Shown one piece after another: positions 54,137 to 62,531 of a stretch of DNA of 64,000 bases. The first letter of the stretch is position 1. Each line of letters begins with the position of its first letter. This DNA is from CAZSDU01 sp963662525 (GTDB taxonomy: Bacteria; Bacteroidota; Bacteroidia; Bacteroidales; FEN-979), in the NCBI GenBank assembly GCA_963662525.1, contig OY759717.1:2852001-2916000 (forward strand). Direction: 5' to 3'. The notes beneath the pieces are model-generated. The model did not search any database. It saw only the letters and a program-made list of their open reading frames with translations, and had not been told where the DNA came from. A program made the translations under genes and the position numbers.

Positions 54137-54781
54137 ATGTTTACAGGTATTATTGAGGAAATTGGACAAATAATTGTAATGCAGCAGGGAGTAAAATCTT
54201 CTCAAATGACGATTGCTGCCTCCCTGGTCATTGAAGATGTAAAAATTGGCGACAGCATCAGTGTCAACGGAATTTGCCTGACAGTGGTTACTTCTGATAC
54301 TTCCGGCTTCACGGTGGAAATAATGCCGGAAACCATCCGGCGGACCAACCTGAAGTGCCTTTCTGCCGGGAGCAAAGTAAACCTGGAACGTGCCCTTCGC
54401 CTAAGTGACCGCCTGGGCGGTCATATGGTAAGCGGTCATATCGACGGGCTTGGAAAGATCCTACGTCGCTGGGAAGAGCTAAATGCCGTTTGGTACAGTA
54501 TAGGTACGGATAATGATTTATTGCGGTATATTGTCGAAAAAGGATCGGTAGCCCTGGATGGTATTAGTCTCACAGTTGCATCCGTGAATCAGCGTTCCTT
54601 TGAAGTTTCTGTGATTCCTCATACACGGCAGGCGACCATAATACTTGAACGCAAGACCGGCGATCTGGTCAATATTGAGTGCGATATAATTGCGAAATAT
54701 ATCGATAAATTAAGTCAGATCAGGCAGACCGGATCGAAAATTGATATGAATTTTTTAGAAAAAAATGATTTCCTATACTAA
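54137..54781 (+). CDS. ribE: riboflavin synthase, alpha chain
   Basis: A 214-aa protein with the two lumazine-binding repeats: the first begins MFTGIIEEIGQI with GDSISVNGICLTV, the second has GHMVSGHIDGLGKI and VEKGSVALDGISLTV. It dismutates two 6,7-dimethyl-8-ribityllumazine molecules into riboflavin. Length and motifs match the family (~200-215). It lies 10 nt after ribD and 5 nt before ribBA. Often called ribC or ribE depending on the species. Confidence 0.95.
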   Translation: MFTGIIEEIGQIIVMQQGVKSSQMTIAASLVIEDVKIGDSISVNGICLTVVTSDTSGFTVEIMPETIRRTNLKCLSAGSKVNLERALRLSDRLGGHMVSGHIDGLGKILRRWEELNAVWYSIGTDNDLLRYIVEKGSVALDGISLTVASVNQRSFEVSVIPHTRQATIILERKTGDLVNIECDIIAKYIDKLSQIRQTGSKIDMNFLEKNDFLY

Positions 54782-54786
54782 AACCC

Positions 54787-56004
54787 ATGAGTAATTTTCA
54801 CTTTAATACGATTGAAGAAGCGATTGAGGATATTCGCAAAGGAAAGATGATTGTTGTGGTGGATGATGAGGATCGCGAGAATGAGGGGGATCTGGTCGTT
54901 GCTGCTGAGAAAATTACACCAGCCCTGATCAATTTCATGGCCAAGCACGGAGGAGGATTGATTTGTCTTCCGATTATTCGCGAACGGCTGGAAGAACTCA
55001 ATATTGACCGTATGGTAGTTAAAAATACTGATCCGAACCGTACCGCCTTTACAGTATCGATTGATTCAGTGGAATGTACTACCGGAATTTCCGCACAAGA
55101 AAGGGCAATGACCGTGAAACGAATGCTGGATCCCTCAGCTAAGGTCAAGGATTTTACCCGGCCCGGACATATTTTTCCTATTGAGTACAAAGAGGGTGGG
55201 GTACTGGTCAGGGCAGGTCATACAGAAGCATCCGTTGACCTGGCAAAGATGGCTGGTTTGTTTCCTGCCGGGGTCATCTGTGAAATTATGAATGAAGATG
55301 GCTCGATGGCCAGGGTACCTCAATTGATGGATTATGTGGAGAAGCATCACCTGAAAATTATTACCATCGCGGCATTGATTGATTATCGACGTAAATCGGA
55401 AAAGCTCATTGAACTTGCCTCGGTGGTTGATATGCCGACAAAATATGGACAATTTGTCGCCTATAGTTATGTCAGTAAGATCTCCAACGAAAACCATGTC
55501 GCCCTTGTGAAAGGAGATGTTACAACAGCAGAGCCTGTATTGGTCCGTGTTCATTCAGAATGTCTGACCGGAGATGTCTTTGGATCCATGCGCTGCGATT
55601 GCGGTGATCAACTGGAATATGCCATGAAACGTATTGAAAAGGAGGGAAGGGGAATCTTACTCTACATGCGGCAGGAAGGACGCGGAATAGGTTTTGCCAA
55701 TAAAATGAGGGCATACTCTTTACAGGATCAGGGAATGGATACCGTGGAAGCCAACCGGGCACTCGGCTTTGACGCCGACCTCAGGGATTATGGTACCGGC
55801 GCTGAGATCCTGGCTGACCTGGGTGTAAAAAAACTTAAATTGCTGACGAATAATCCCAAGAAGATCTCAGGAATTGAAGGCTTTGGACTGGAACTGGTTG
55901 AGCGCATTCCTATCCAGATCATGAATCATACCAGAAACTTAAAATACCTGAAAACCAAGAAGGAAAAACTTGGTCATATACTTAACTTTAAAGATGAATT
56001 ATGA
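54787..56004 (+). CDS. ribBA: bifunctional DHBP synthase / GTP cyclohydrolase II
   Basis: A 405-aa fusion. Residues ~1-205 are 3,4-dihydroxy-2-butanone-4-phosphate synthase (DDEDRENEGDLV, TDPNRTAFTVSID, GHTEASVDL). Residues ~210-405 are GTP cyclohydrolase II (RVHSECLTGDVFGSMRCDCG, with the three zinc Cys, RQEGRGIGFANKMRAYSLQD, LLTNNPKKI). It supplies both branches of riboflavin synthesis from ribulose-5-phosphate and GTP. It overlaps ribH by 4 nt (ATGA), which indicates translational coupling. Confidence 0.97.
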   Translation: MSNFHFNTIEEAIEDIRKGKMIVVVDDEDRENEGDLVVAAEKITPALINFMAKHGGGLICLPIIRERLEELNIDRMVVKNTDPNRTAFTVSIDSVECTTGISAQERAMTVKRMLDPSAKVKDFTRPGHIFPIEYKEGGVLVRAGHTEASVDLAKMAGLFPAGVICEIMNEDGSMARVPQLMDYVEKHHLKIITIAALIDYRRKSEKLIELASVVDMPTKYGQFVAYSYVSKISNENHVALVKGDVTTAEPVLVRVHSECLTGDVFGSMRCDCGDQLEYAMKRIEKEGRGILLYMRQEGRGIGFANKMRAYSLQDQGMDTVEANRALGFDADLRDYGTGAEILADLGVKKLKLLTNNPKKISGIEGFGLELVERIPIQIMNHTRNLKYLKTKKEKLGHILNFKDEL

Positions 56005-56462
56005 AAACAATAGAAGGAAAGCTCGACGCCAAAGGACTTAAATTTGGTATTGTTATTGCCCGCTTCAATGAATTTATCAGCGGTAAGCTGCTTGCCGGCT
56101 GTCTCGACGGATTAAAACGTCATGGGGCCGATGAGAAAAATATTGACGTGCTATGGTCACCGGGTTCTTTTGAAATTCCCTTACTGGCCAAAAAGATGGT
56201 TCAGGGTGGAAAATATCAGGCCGTGATCTGTTTGGGTGCTGTCATTCGTGGTGCCACACCTCATTTCGATTATGTAGCCGCTGAAGTCTCCAAAGGGGTG
56301 GCTCAGGTGGGACTTGAATCAGGTGTCCCCGTGATTTTTGGTGTACTTACCACCGATAACCTCGAACAAGCCATTGAAAGAGCCGGGACGAAAGGCGGTA
56401 ACAAAGGATTTGATGCTGCCCTGGCTGCCATTGAGATGGCCAACCTGATGAAGGAATTATAG
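56001..56462 (+). CDS. ribH: 6,7-dimethyl-8-ribityllumazine synthase
   Basis: A 153-aa protein with IVIARFNEFIS, SPGSFEIPLLAKKM, CLGAVIRGATPHFDYVAAEVSKG and FGVLTTDNLEQAIERAGTKGGNKG, which are the family-wide active-site segments, including the catalytic His (PHFDYV). It condenses the RibD product and DHBP. Last gene of the rib operon; no clear terminator was seen in the 44 nt to the convergent OmpA-family gene. Confidence 0.97.
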   Translation: MKTIEGKLDAKGLKFGIVIARFNEFISGKLLAGCLDGLKRHGADEKNIDVLWSPGSFEIPLLAKKMVQGGKYQAVICLGAVIRGATPHFDYVAAEVSKGVAQVGLESGVPVIFGVLTTDNLEQAIERAGTKGGNKGFDAALAAIEMANLMKEL

Positions 56463-56506
56463 ACATCAGAATTTGGACATTGGATATCTTCTATCCGTCA
56501 ACCGTT

Positions 56507-58486
56507 TTACTTCTTAGTGATTACAAAGACGGTCCGACGGTTCTTTGCACGGCCTTCTTCGGTGTCGTTGGAAGCAACCGGCATGGACTTGCCAAATCCT
56601 TTAAAGGTAAGCCTGGAATCGGAAATTCCTTTTAAAACCAGGTAACTATAAACCGACTTTGCCCTCTCCGCGGATAGTTTTAGGTTTGAGACATCATTCC
56701 CGATGTTGTCAGTATGCCCCTGGATTTGAATGAAAATAATCGGATTTTCTGTTAAAAATTCAATCAATTGATCGAGGATAGCTTTGGATTCAATGGTGAG
56801 ATCATAGGAGTTGAATGAAAAATAAATATCATTGATCCTGTATGATTTATTTAATTCGATGGGTTTGATTTCCATATCTACTTTGGCAGGCGATTTAAAT
56901 ATGGTATCGGCTTTGGCGATATATTTTGATTCATAAACGTATCCTTCTTTCTTTACTGTCATGATATAATCACTGGTAAAGGGAGCCACGGCGAAATAAT
57001 TTCCGGTCATGGTATCCAGGGGAATCTCAGATATTTTCTTGGTCTCAATATTTTTCAGCTCAATCCTTGCTTTTATTGGTTCAGCAAGCGATTCAGCACT
57101 GACAGTTCCTTTGATAAAAAGAACTTTCTCCGGGCGGGCTCCTTCATAGAGTTCGAAGGAATACAGGTCCCATCCACCTTTTCCGTTAAATTTATTGGAT
57201 GCGAAATACCCGTATTCACCTTCCGTGCTGACAAAAAATCCCAGCTCGTCTTCAGGCGAATTTATCGGATATCCAATATTCTTTGCCTTCATCCAGATAC
57301 CATTATCACCCAGCCGGGAATAAAAAATATCGTATCCACCGATACCCATCCAGCCATCAGAAGAAAAATATAGTGACTTTCCATCAGGATGAATAAAGGG
57401 CGATTTTTCATGGCCTGCCGAGTTGATAGATGGTCCCAGATTCATGGGTGTTCCCCATTCCCCATGGTCTGATTTTATCGTCCGGTAAATATCGTAACCT
57501 CCGTAACCTCCGCTTCTGTCGCTGACGAAATACAGTGTTCGTCCATCAGCCGATATACTTGGCTGGGATTCCCACGACATACTCAGGTTGATTTTATTAC
57601 TCACGCTCTTTATAGGAGTCCATTCTCCATTAACATTTTCAGAAATATAAATGTCGCAATTCAGGTATTTCTTGTCCTTATCGTACTTACAAACCGTATA
57701 AAATAAGGTGTTGTTATCAGCGGTTAGGGTAGCTCCTCCTTCATTGGCATTCATATTGAATGGTGGAGGCATTTCTTCTCCTTCAGTGAATCTGCCATCG
57801 CTGCCCCGGGTACTGAACATAAACTTTTCCAGGGATCTTGTATTTGAAACGACCGTATTTCTGTCAGATACTAATTTTATTTCCCGCGTGAAAAATGCCA
57901 TCTCGTTGTCGGGCGACAAAATGGGAAGATATTCATTCTCTGCTGTAGAAATGCCTTCGACCACTTTCGGTTCGAATGGTACCGGGCTTTTCGTTATTTC
58001 CAGGTAAAATTTTGAATACCGGAGCAAGTCAGTGGCCCGGTTATAATCCTCATCAGTCTTAATCTTGTCAACATCCCTTAAAAACACCTCAAGGTTACTT
58101 ACAGCCTGCCCGAAATTTTCCTGCCCGTAATAAATTTCGCCGAGATAATAATAAGCATAGAGATCGTATTCAGGGCATAACTCAATAACTTTCTTTAAGT
58201 TCTTTTCTGCCTCCTTAAGGTTGGGCTCGGATTTTTTGTAATTGATTAATCCCAGAACAAAGTATGCATCCACACAATCAGGCTCTGACTTCAGGACACT
58301 TTTCAGGGATGCTGCAGCCAGCGTATAATTTCCTTTTTTAAAGAATCCAAGCCCTTCCTGATAGGTTTTCTCGTTTTTTTTATTGAGGACCACCCTGCAT
58401 GAATCCTGTCCTGAGATAAGGACATGAAAACAAAATAGAAAAACAAGCGAAAACAGCATGGATAAACGGATGTGCTGACTCAACAT
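56507..58486 (-). CDS. TPR / PD40 / regulatory-domain / OmpA protein (PorE-like)
   Basis: A 659-aa protein with an N-terminal signal (cleavage near ISGQDSC). TPR repeats are at about 45-155 (EGLGFFKKGNYTLAAASLK, AYYYLGEIYYGQENF). PD40/WD40-like propeller blades at ~175-450 have the SADGRTLYFVSDRSGGYGGYD and IHPDGKSLYFSSDG units. A carboxypeptidase-regulatory-like domain is at ~455-530 (IKGTVSAESLAEPIKARIEL). An OmpA C-terminal domain (~545-659) has IQGHTDNIGND and LSAERAKSVYSYL. This order of domains is that of PorE of the T9SS, which attaches the PorL-M motor to peptidoglycan, but related proteins of the same plan are common. Role inferred. Confidence 0.85.
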   Translation of the reverse strand: MLSQHIRLSMLFSLVFLFCFHVLISGQDSCRVVLNKKNEKTYQEGLGFFKKGNYTLAAASLKSVLKSEPDCVDAYFVLGLINYKKSEPNLKEAEKNLKKVIELCPEYDLYAYYYLGEIYYGQENFGQAVSNLEVFLRDVDKIKTDEDYNRATDLLRYSKFYLEITKSPVPFEPKVVEGISTAENEYLPILSPDNEMAFFTREIKLVSDRNTVVSNTRSLEKFMFSTRGSDGRFTEGEEMPPPFNMNANEGGATLTADNNTLFYTVCKYDKDKKYLNCDIYISENVNGEWTPIKSVSNKINLSMSWESQPSISADGRTLYFVSDRSGGYGGYDIYRTIKSDHGEWGTPMNLGPSINSAGHEKSPFIHPDGKSLYFSSDGWMGIGGYDIFYSRLGDNGIWMKAKNIGYPINSPEDELGFFVSTEGEYGYFASNKFNGKGGWDLYSFELYEGARPEKVLFIKGTVSAESLAEPIKARIELKNIETKKISEIPLDTMTGNYFAVAPFTSDYIMTVKKEGYVYESKYIAKADTIFKSPAKVDMEIKPIELNKSYRINDIYFSFNSYDLTIESKAILDQLIEFLTENPIIFIQIQGHTDNIGNDVSNLKLSAERAKSVYSYLVLKGISDSRLTFKGFGKSMPVASNDTEEGRAKNRRTVFVITKK

Positions 58487-58499
58487 GGGAGATTTTTTT

Positions 58500-58507
58500 C
58501 AAAGGTA
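58500..58507 (-). promoter_or_regulatory. Bacteroidota-type -7 box (TACCTTTG)
   Basis: The minus strand reads TACCTTTG, an exact TAnnTTTG match, 13 nt upstream of the OmpA-family gene. The spacing is short but usual for a leaderless or near-leaderless start. Confidence 0.45.
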
Positions 58508-58550
58508 TAATGATTTATTTTATCTTTACGCTTCCTTCATTCTTTATCTT

Positions 58551-59486
58551 ATGAAATTAATCTTACGGTTCACATTGATCAGCATACTATCGACCTTCAT
58601 GTTGCCGGTTGCTCATTGTCAAACTTCTCAGATCCCGAATGCTGATTTCGAGAACTGGGTGCAACATAGCGGTTATTCTGATCCTCAGTATTGGGATACA
58701 CCAAACCTGGAATTGATGTCAATCCCGATATTTGGACAGACTGTTGTTTCGAAAAGTACAAGTCACGCATCCGGCAGCTTTTCCGCTAAACTGGAAACAA
58801 AGACGATTAGTATCCCCGGCTCCCCTGTGAATGTGCCTGGCGTTATTACCCTTGGAAAATTAACTATTGATATGCTTTCAGGTACATACTCAATTTCAGG
58901 CGGAGCTCCCATCCATGACCAACCAACACACCTTAAGGGTTTTTACAGGTTCTCACCGGTAGGTGGCGACAGCTGTGTTGTTGGAATTGCACTTTTCAAA
59001 ACAATCGCCGGAAATCAGGATACCATTGCGCTGGGTTATTTTTCCAGTAAAGTGAGTGCGCCCGACTGGACACCTTTTTCTGCCTGGATCGAATATCTCG
59101 AGCAAACGGATCCGGATACTTTAAATATACTTGCTATTTCTACCGCTCAGTTCCTTAATATGCACAATGGAACGGTACTTTACCTTGACAACCTTAGCCT
59201 GGATTATACTTTGGGCATAGGTGAAGATAAAATCCCTGCTGATATCACGGTTTACCAGGATAAGGAAACGAGACGATTGCTTGTATTTACATCTTCCGGA
59301 ATATCAGGCCCGGCTTCACTAATGCTTGTCAATCTTATGGGACAAAAAGTTTTTTCCCTTAATACTGCTTCTTTTGGTCAGGAGAAAACAGTGATTTCAT
59401 ATGATAAACTGAAACCGGGAGTATACATCCTCCAGGTATTGCAGGGACATAAAAATTATTGTCACAAGTTTTTTTTAAATCCTTAA
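58551..59486 (+). CDS. secreted PCMD-domain-like protein with T9SS type A tail
   Basis: A 311-aa protein from the ATG at 58551, which gives a clean signal peptide ending in AHCQ. A longer frame from 58485 overlaps the divergent OmpA-family gene and has no signal. The mature N-terminus IPNADFENWVQHSGYSDPQYWDT matches the start of the PCMD (putative carbohydrate metabolism, PF13201-like) domain. A jelly-roll-like body follows (GFYRFSPVGGDSCVVGIALFK, LYLDNLSLDYTLG). The C-terminal ~75 residues are a T9SS sorting domain (PASLMLVNLMGQKVFSLN ... PGVYILQVLQGHKN). Probably a surface carbohydrate-binding protein. Confidence 0.85.
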   Translation: MKLILRFTLISILSTFMLPVAHCQTSQIPNADFENWVQHSGYSDPQYWDTPNLELMSIPIFGQTVVSKSTSHASGSFSAKLETKTISIPGSPVNVPGVITLGKLTIDMLSGTYSISGGAPIHDQPTHLKGFYRFSPVGGDSCVVGIALFKTIAGNQDTIALGYFSSKVSAPDWTPFSAWIEYLEQTDPDTLNILAISTAQFLNMHNGTVLYLDNLSLDYTLGIGEDKIPADITVYQDKETRRLLVFTSSGISGPASLMLVNLMGQKVFSLNTASFGQEKTVISYDKLKPGVYILQVLQGHKNYCHKFFLNP

Positions 59487-59488
59487 TC

Positions 59489-60373
59489 ATGGATACAAGA
59501 AGGGTTAACGTGGGATTGATCCAGTGTTCCTCCTTTTCTGAAAAAAAGGATAACCTGGAAAAAACCATGATGAAAATCCGGGAAGCTGCTTCAAAGGGAG
59601 CCCGCATTATTTGCCTTCAGGAATTGTTTGCCTCCTTGTATTTCTGCTGGGAGGAAAATTATGACTATTTCGCCTTGGCAGAAACTGTCCCCGGCCCGAC
59701 TACAGAGGTCCTGCAACAGCTTGCCAGGGAACTGGAGGTCGTTCTGGTTGCTTCTTTATTTGAAAAGAGGACAGGCGGGGTATACCATAATACGGTTGCC
59801 GTGATTGATGCTGATGGTAAGTACCTGGGGAGATACCGTAAGCATCATATTCCCGATGATCCCGGCTATTATGAAAAATTTTATTTTACTCCCGGAGATT
59901 CCGGGTATCAGGTTTTTGAAACCCGTTATGCCAAAATTGGCACCTTGATTTGCTGGGATCAATGGTATCCGGAAGCTGCCCGCATCACCAGTCTGCTTGG
60001 TGCGGAAATTTTGTTTTATCCGACAGCCATTGGCTGGGCGGTATCCCAAACAGAGGAACTTAACCATCAGCAATATCAGGCCTGGCAGATAGTACAGCGT
60101 GGACATGCCGTTGCAAACGGAATCTATGTAGTCAGTGTGAACCGAACAGGACAGGAGGGGGAAATGAAATTCTGGGGAGGGTCTTTTGTGGCAGGTCCTT
60201 TCGGGGAAATGCTTTTTCAGGCTGCCCATCATGAGGAAATAGTACATGTTGAAGAGCTTGACCTGAACAGGATTGAAGAGACACGAATACATTGGCCTTT
60301 TCTCCGCGACCGGAGGATCGATAGTTATGATCCTATTTTGAAAAGGTTTTTGGATGATAGGGTGACAAAGTAA
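59489..60373 (+). CDS. aguB: N-carbamoylputrescine amidase
   Basis: A nitrilase-superfamily hydrolase of 294 aa. The catalytic triad is visible: Glu in CLQELFA, Lys in RYRKHHIPDDPGYYEKFYFTPGD and Cys in GTLICWDQWYPEAAR. The YEKFYFTPGD segment is typical of AguB. It cleaves N-carbamoylputrescine to putrescine, CO2 and ammonia. The start is set at MDTRRVNVG (59489); a longer frame runs into the previous gene. The last codons (VTK-stop) are encoded by the octamer repeat. It is directly followed by aguA, its pathway partner. Confidence 0.95.
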   Translation: MDTRRVNVGLIQCSSFSEKKDNLEKTMMKIREAASKGARIICLQELFASLYFCWEENYDYFALAETVPGPTTEVLQQLARELEVVLVASLFEKRTGGVYHNTVAVIDADGKYLGRYRKHHIPDDPGYYEKFYFTPGDSGYQVFETRYAKIGTLICWDQWYPEAARITSLLGAEILFYPTAIGWAVSQTEELNHQQYQAWQIVQRGHAVANGIYVVSVNRTGQEGEMKFWGGSFVAGPFGEMLFQAAHHEEIVHVEELDLNRIEETRIHWPFLRDRRIDSYDPILKRFLDDRVTK

Positions 60374-60388
60374 CAAAGTAACAAGGTG
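60362..60388. repeat. 8-bp-period tandem repeat (gtaacaaa) over the aguB stop
   Basis: Three units (gtgacaaa, gtaacaaa, gtaacaag) cover the last codons and TAA stop of aguB and end in the ggtg just before the ATG of aguA. Confidence 0.9.
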
Positions 60389-61450
60389 ATGGGGCGAGAT
60401 GAAAATAGGACTGAATTGACGCCAAAAGAACTGGGCTATCATTTTCCTGCAGAATGGGAACCTCATCGGGCTACCTGGTTAAGTTACCCGCATGGTAATT
60501 CTTATTCCTGGCCAGGAACATTAGACCGGATCTTTCCCTTATACCACCGTTTCATCCTTGAAATATCCAGGAATGAGCAGGTGTGTATCAATGTCAGGGA
60601 TGAGGGTTTAAGGCAAAAAGTGATCAGGGATCTGGTTCAGCTGGGGATCAACATGGAGAAAATAACTTTGCTTATTCACCCTACCAATGATGCCTGGTGT
60701 CGCGATCATGGCCCTGCTTTCGTGGTGAAACCGGGTTTGGCGTCACCAAAAGCCATTGTCAGCTGGAAGTATAATGCCTGGGGTAATAAATATCCCCACG
60801 ACCTGGATGAGCAGATTCCGTTACGTATTGGGGAATATCTTGATTTACCGGTTTTTTATCCCGGTATTGTCATGGAAGGAGGTGCTGTTGATTTCAATGG
60901 AAGGGGAACACTGCTGACTACAACCCAGTGTCTGCTTCATGAAAACCGGAACCCCGGGCTTTTTCAACATGAAATAGAAGAGTATTTACAGAATTTTTAC
61001 GGTGTAGGACAGGTGCTCTGGCTGGAGGAGGGGATCGAAGGCGATGATACCAACGGACATATCGATGATATTACCAGGTTTTTCAGGGAAGATGCCGTTG
61101 TAACCATGGTTGAACCCAGACATTCTGATCTAAATCATGCCATTCTTGCTGAGAATCTGGCAAAATTAAAGTCCTTCCGTTTACTTAATGGGAAGCAGCT
61201 GGATATTGCCGAAATCCCTATGCCCAAACCGGTAATTTATGAAGATCAGCGCTTACCAGCTTCCTATGCCAATTTTTATATCGCAAATAAATCGGTCATC
61301 GTCCCAAATTTCCGTTGCAAGGAAGATGATCAGGCCATGCGTATCCTGGAGGAATGTTTTCCTGACCGCGAGATCATCGGCATTGATTCTGTAGAAATAA
61401 TCTGGGGGCTTGGCTCATTTCACTGCCTTTCCCAGCAGGAACCGGAATAA
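60389..61450 (+). CDS. aguA: agmatine deiminase
   Basis: A peptidyl-arginine-deiminase-family enzyme of 353 aa. It has EWEPHRATWLSYPHG, NDAWCRDHGPAFV (binding Asp), MEGGAVDFNGRGTLLTTTQCL, GDDTNGHIDDITRF (catalytic His) and, near the C-terminus, SFHCLSQQEP with the catalytic Cys. It hydrolyses agmatine to N-carbamoylputrescine, which AguB converts to putrescine. ATG at 60389 is used; a GTG immediately before it (60386) is part of the octamer repeat. No arginine decarboxylase lies in the window. Confidence 0.95.
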   Translation: MGRDENRTELTPKELGYHFPAEWEPHRATWLSYPHGNSYSWPGTLDRIFPLYHRFILEISRNEQVCINVRDEGLRQKVIRDLVQLGINMEKITLLIHPTNDAWCRDHGPAFVVKPGLASPKAIVSWKYNAWGNKYPHDLDEQIPLRIGEYLDLPVFYPGIVMEGGAVDFNGRGTLLTTTQCLLHENRNPGLFQHEIEEYLQNFYGVGQVLWLEEGIEGDDTNGHIDDITRFFREDAVVTMVEPRHSDLNHAILAENLAKLKSFRLLNGKQLDIAEIPMPKPVIYEDQRLPASYANFYIANKSVIVPNFRCKEDDQAMRILEECFPDREIIGIDSVEIIWGLGSFHCLSQQEPE

Positions 61451-61467
61451 GAAATTTCAGGGTCTCT

Positions 61468-62490
61468 TTACCTCGCTGCTCTTATCAAATGATCAGCCAT
61501 GACCAGTGCAGCCATTGCTTCTACAATGGGCAAAGCTCGTGGTACGACACAGATATCATGGCGCCCTTTTCCTTCGATAATCGCTGGATTTCCTGATGTG
61601 TCTATGGTTTCCTGTCTCTTCATTAAAGTCGAAACAGGCTTGAATGCTACCCTGAAATAAATCTCCTGTCCGTTTGAGATGCCTCCCTGTATACCACCAG
61701 AATGATTTGTAAGCGTAGAGATTGTTTGTTTTTCAGAGATATAGCAATCATTATTTTCGGAGCCTTTCATGGCAGCTGACTGAAAACCTGAGCCATAATC
61801 AAAACCTTTCACAGCATTGATGCTTAGCATGGCTTTCGCCAGGTCGGCCTGAAGTTTGTCGAATACTGGTTCACCAAGGCCAGCGGGAACTCCGGAAATG
61901 GAACAGGATATAATCCCACCACAGGTATCTCCATCCTTCTTCAGTTGTTCCAAATAATCCCGGATATTTTGATCTGTGATCAGCGACTCGTACTCCGGGA
62001 TCTGAAAGGGCCCAATCTGAACAAGGTGAGCAGCAATACAGATGTTTTTTGTTTGAAGGAAGAGTTTTGCCAATGCACCCCCAACAACTCTGGCCAGGGT
62101 TTCCCGAGCGGAAGCACGCCCACCGCCACGGTGGTCGCGGATGCCATATTTTTGCTGGTAAGTATAATCGGCATGGGATGGACGGAAAACATTTTTCAGA
62201 TGAGCATAATCTTCAGGCCGCTGATCTATATTGTAAACAAGAAAAGCAATAGGAGCACCGGTTGATTTTCCTTCGAAAATTCCGGACAGAAATTCGGGCC
62301 GGTCTTCTTCCCGGCGGGAAGAGCCATATTCAAAATGACCGGGTCGACGACGGTTTAATTCTGACTGGATAAAAGCTTCATCGATCAGGACATTGGATGG
62401 AAATCCATCCAGCATACCTCCCACGGCTTTCCCATGCGACTCCCCAAAGGTAGTAAGAATCAATGCCTTGCCAAATGAATTTCCTGACAT
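61468..62490 (-). CDS. aroC: chorismate synthase
   Basis: A 340-aa enzyme, slightly shorter than the ~355-360 typical length. It has the family signatures TFGESHGKAVGG (residue ~14-25), RRPGHFEYGSSRREEDRPEFLSG-type segment, RPSHADYTYQQKYGIRDHRGGGRASARET and NHSGGIQGGISNG. It converts EPSP to chorismate with reduced FMN as cofactor, linking it loosely to the rib operon in the window. It lies tail to tail with aguA and downstream of the DUF349 gene on the same strand, 41 nt apart. Confidence 0.96.
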   Translation of the reverse strand: MSGNSFGKALILTTFGESHGKAVGGMLDGFPSNVLIDEAFIQSELNRRRPGHFEYGSSRREEDRPEFLSGIFEGKSTGAPIAFLVYNIDQRPEDYAHLKNVFRPSHADYTYQQKYGIRDHRGGGRASARETLARVVGGALAKLFLQTKNICIAAHLVQIGPFQIPEYESLITDQNIRDYLEQLKKDGDTCGGIISCSISGVPAGLGEPVFDKLQADLAKAMLSINAVKGFDYGSGFQSAAMKGSENNDCYISEKQTISTLTNHSGGIQGGISNGQEIYFRVAFKPVSTLMKRQETIDTSGNPAIIEGKGRHDICVVPRALPIVEAMAALVMADHLIRAAR

Positions 62491-62531
62491 CTCACTGAAA
62501 GTATCTTGATCTTGTATCCCGCATCCTGGTA

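Noticed and set aside
58485..58550. Longer start for the PCMD-like protein
   Set aside because: It overlaps the divergent OmpA-family gene and promoter box; the ATG at 58551 gives a proper signal peptide.
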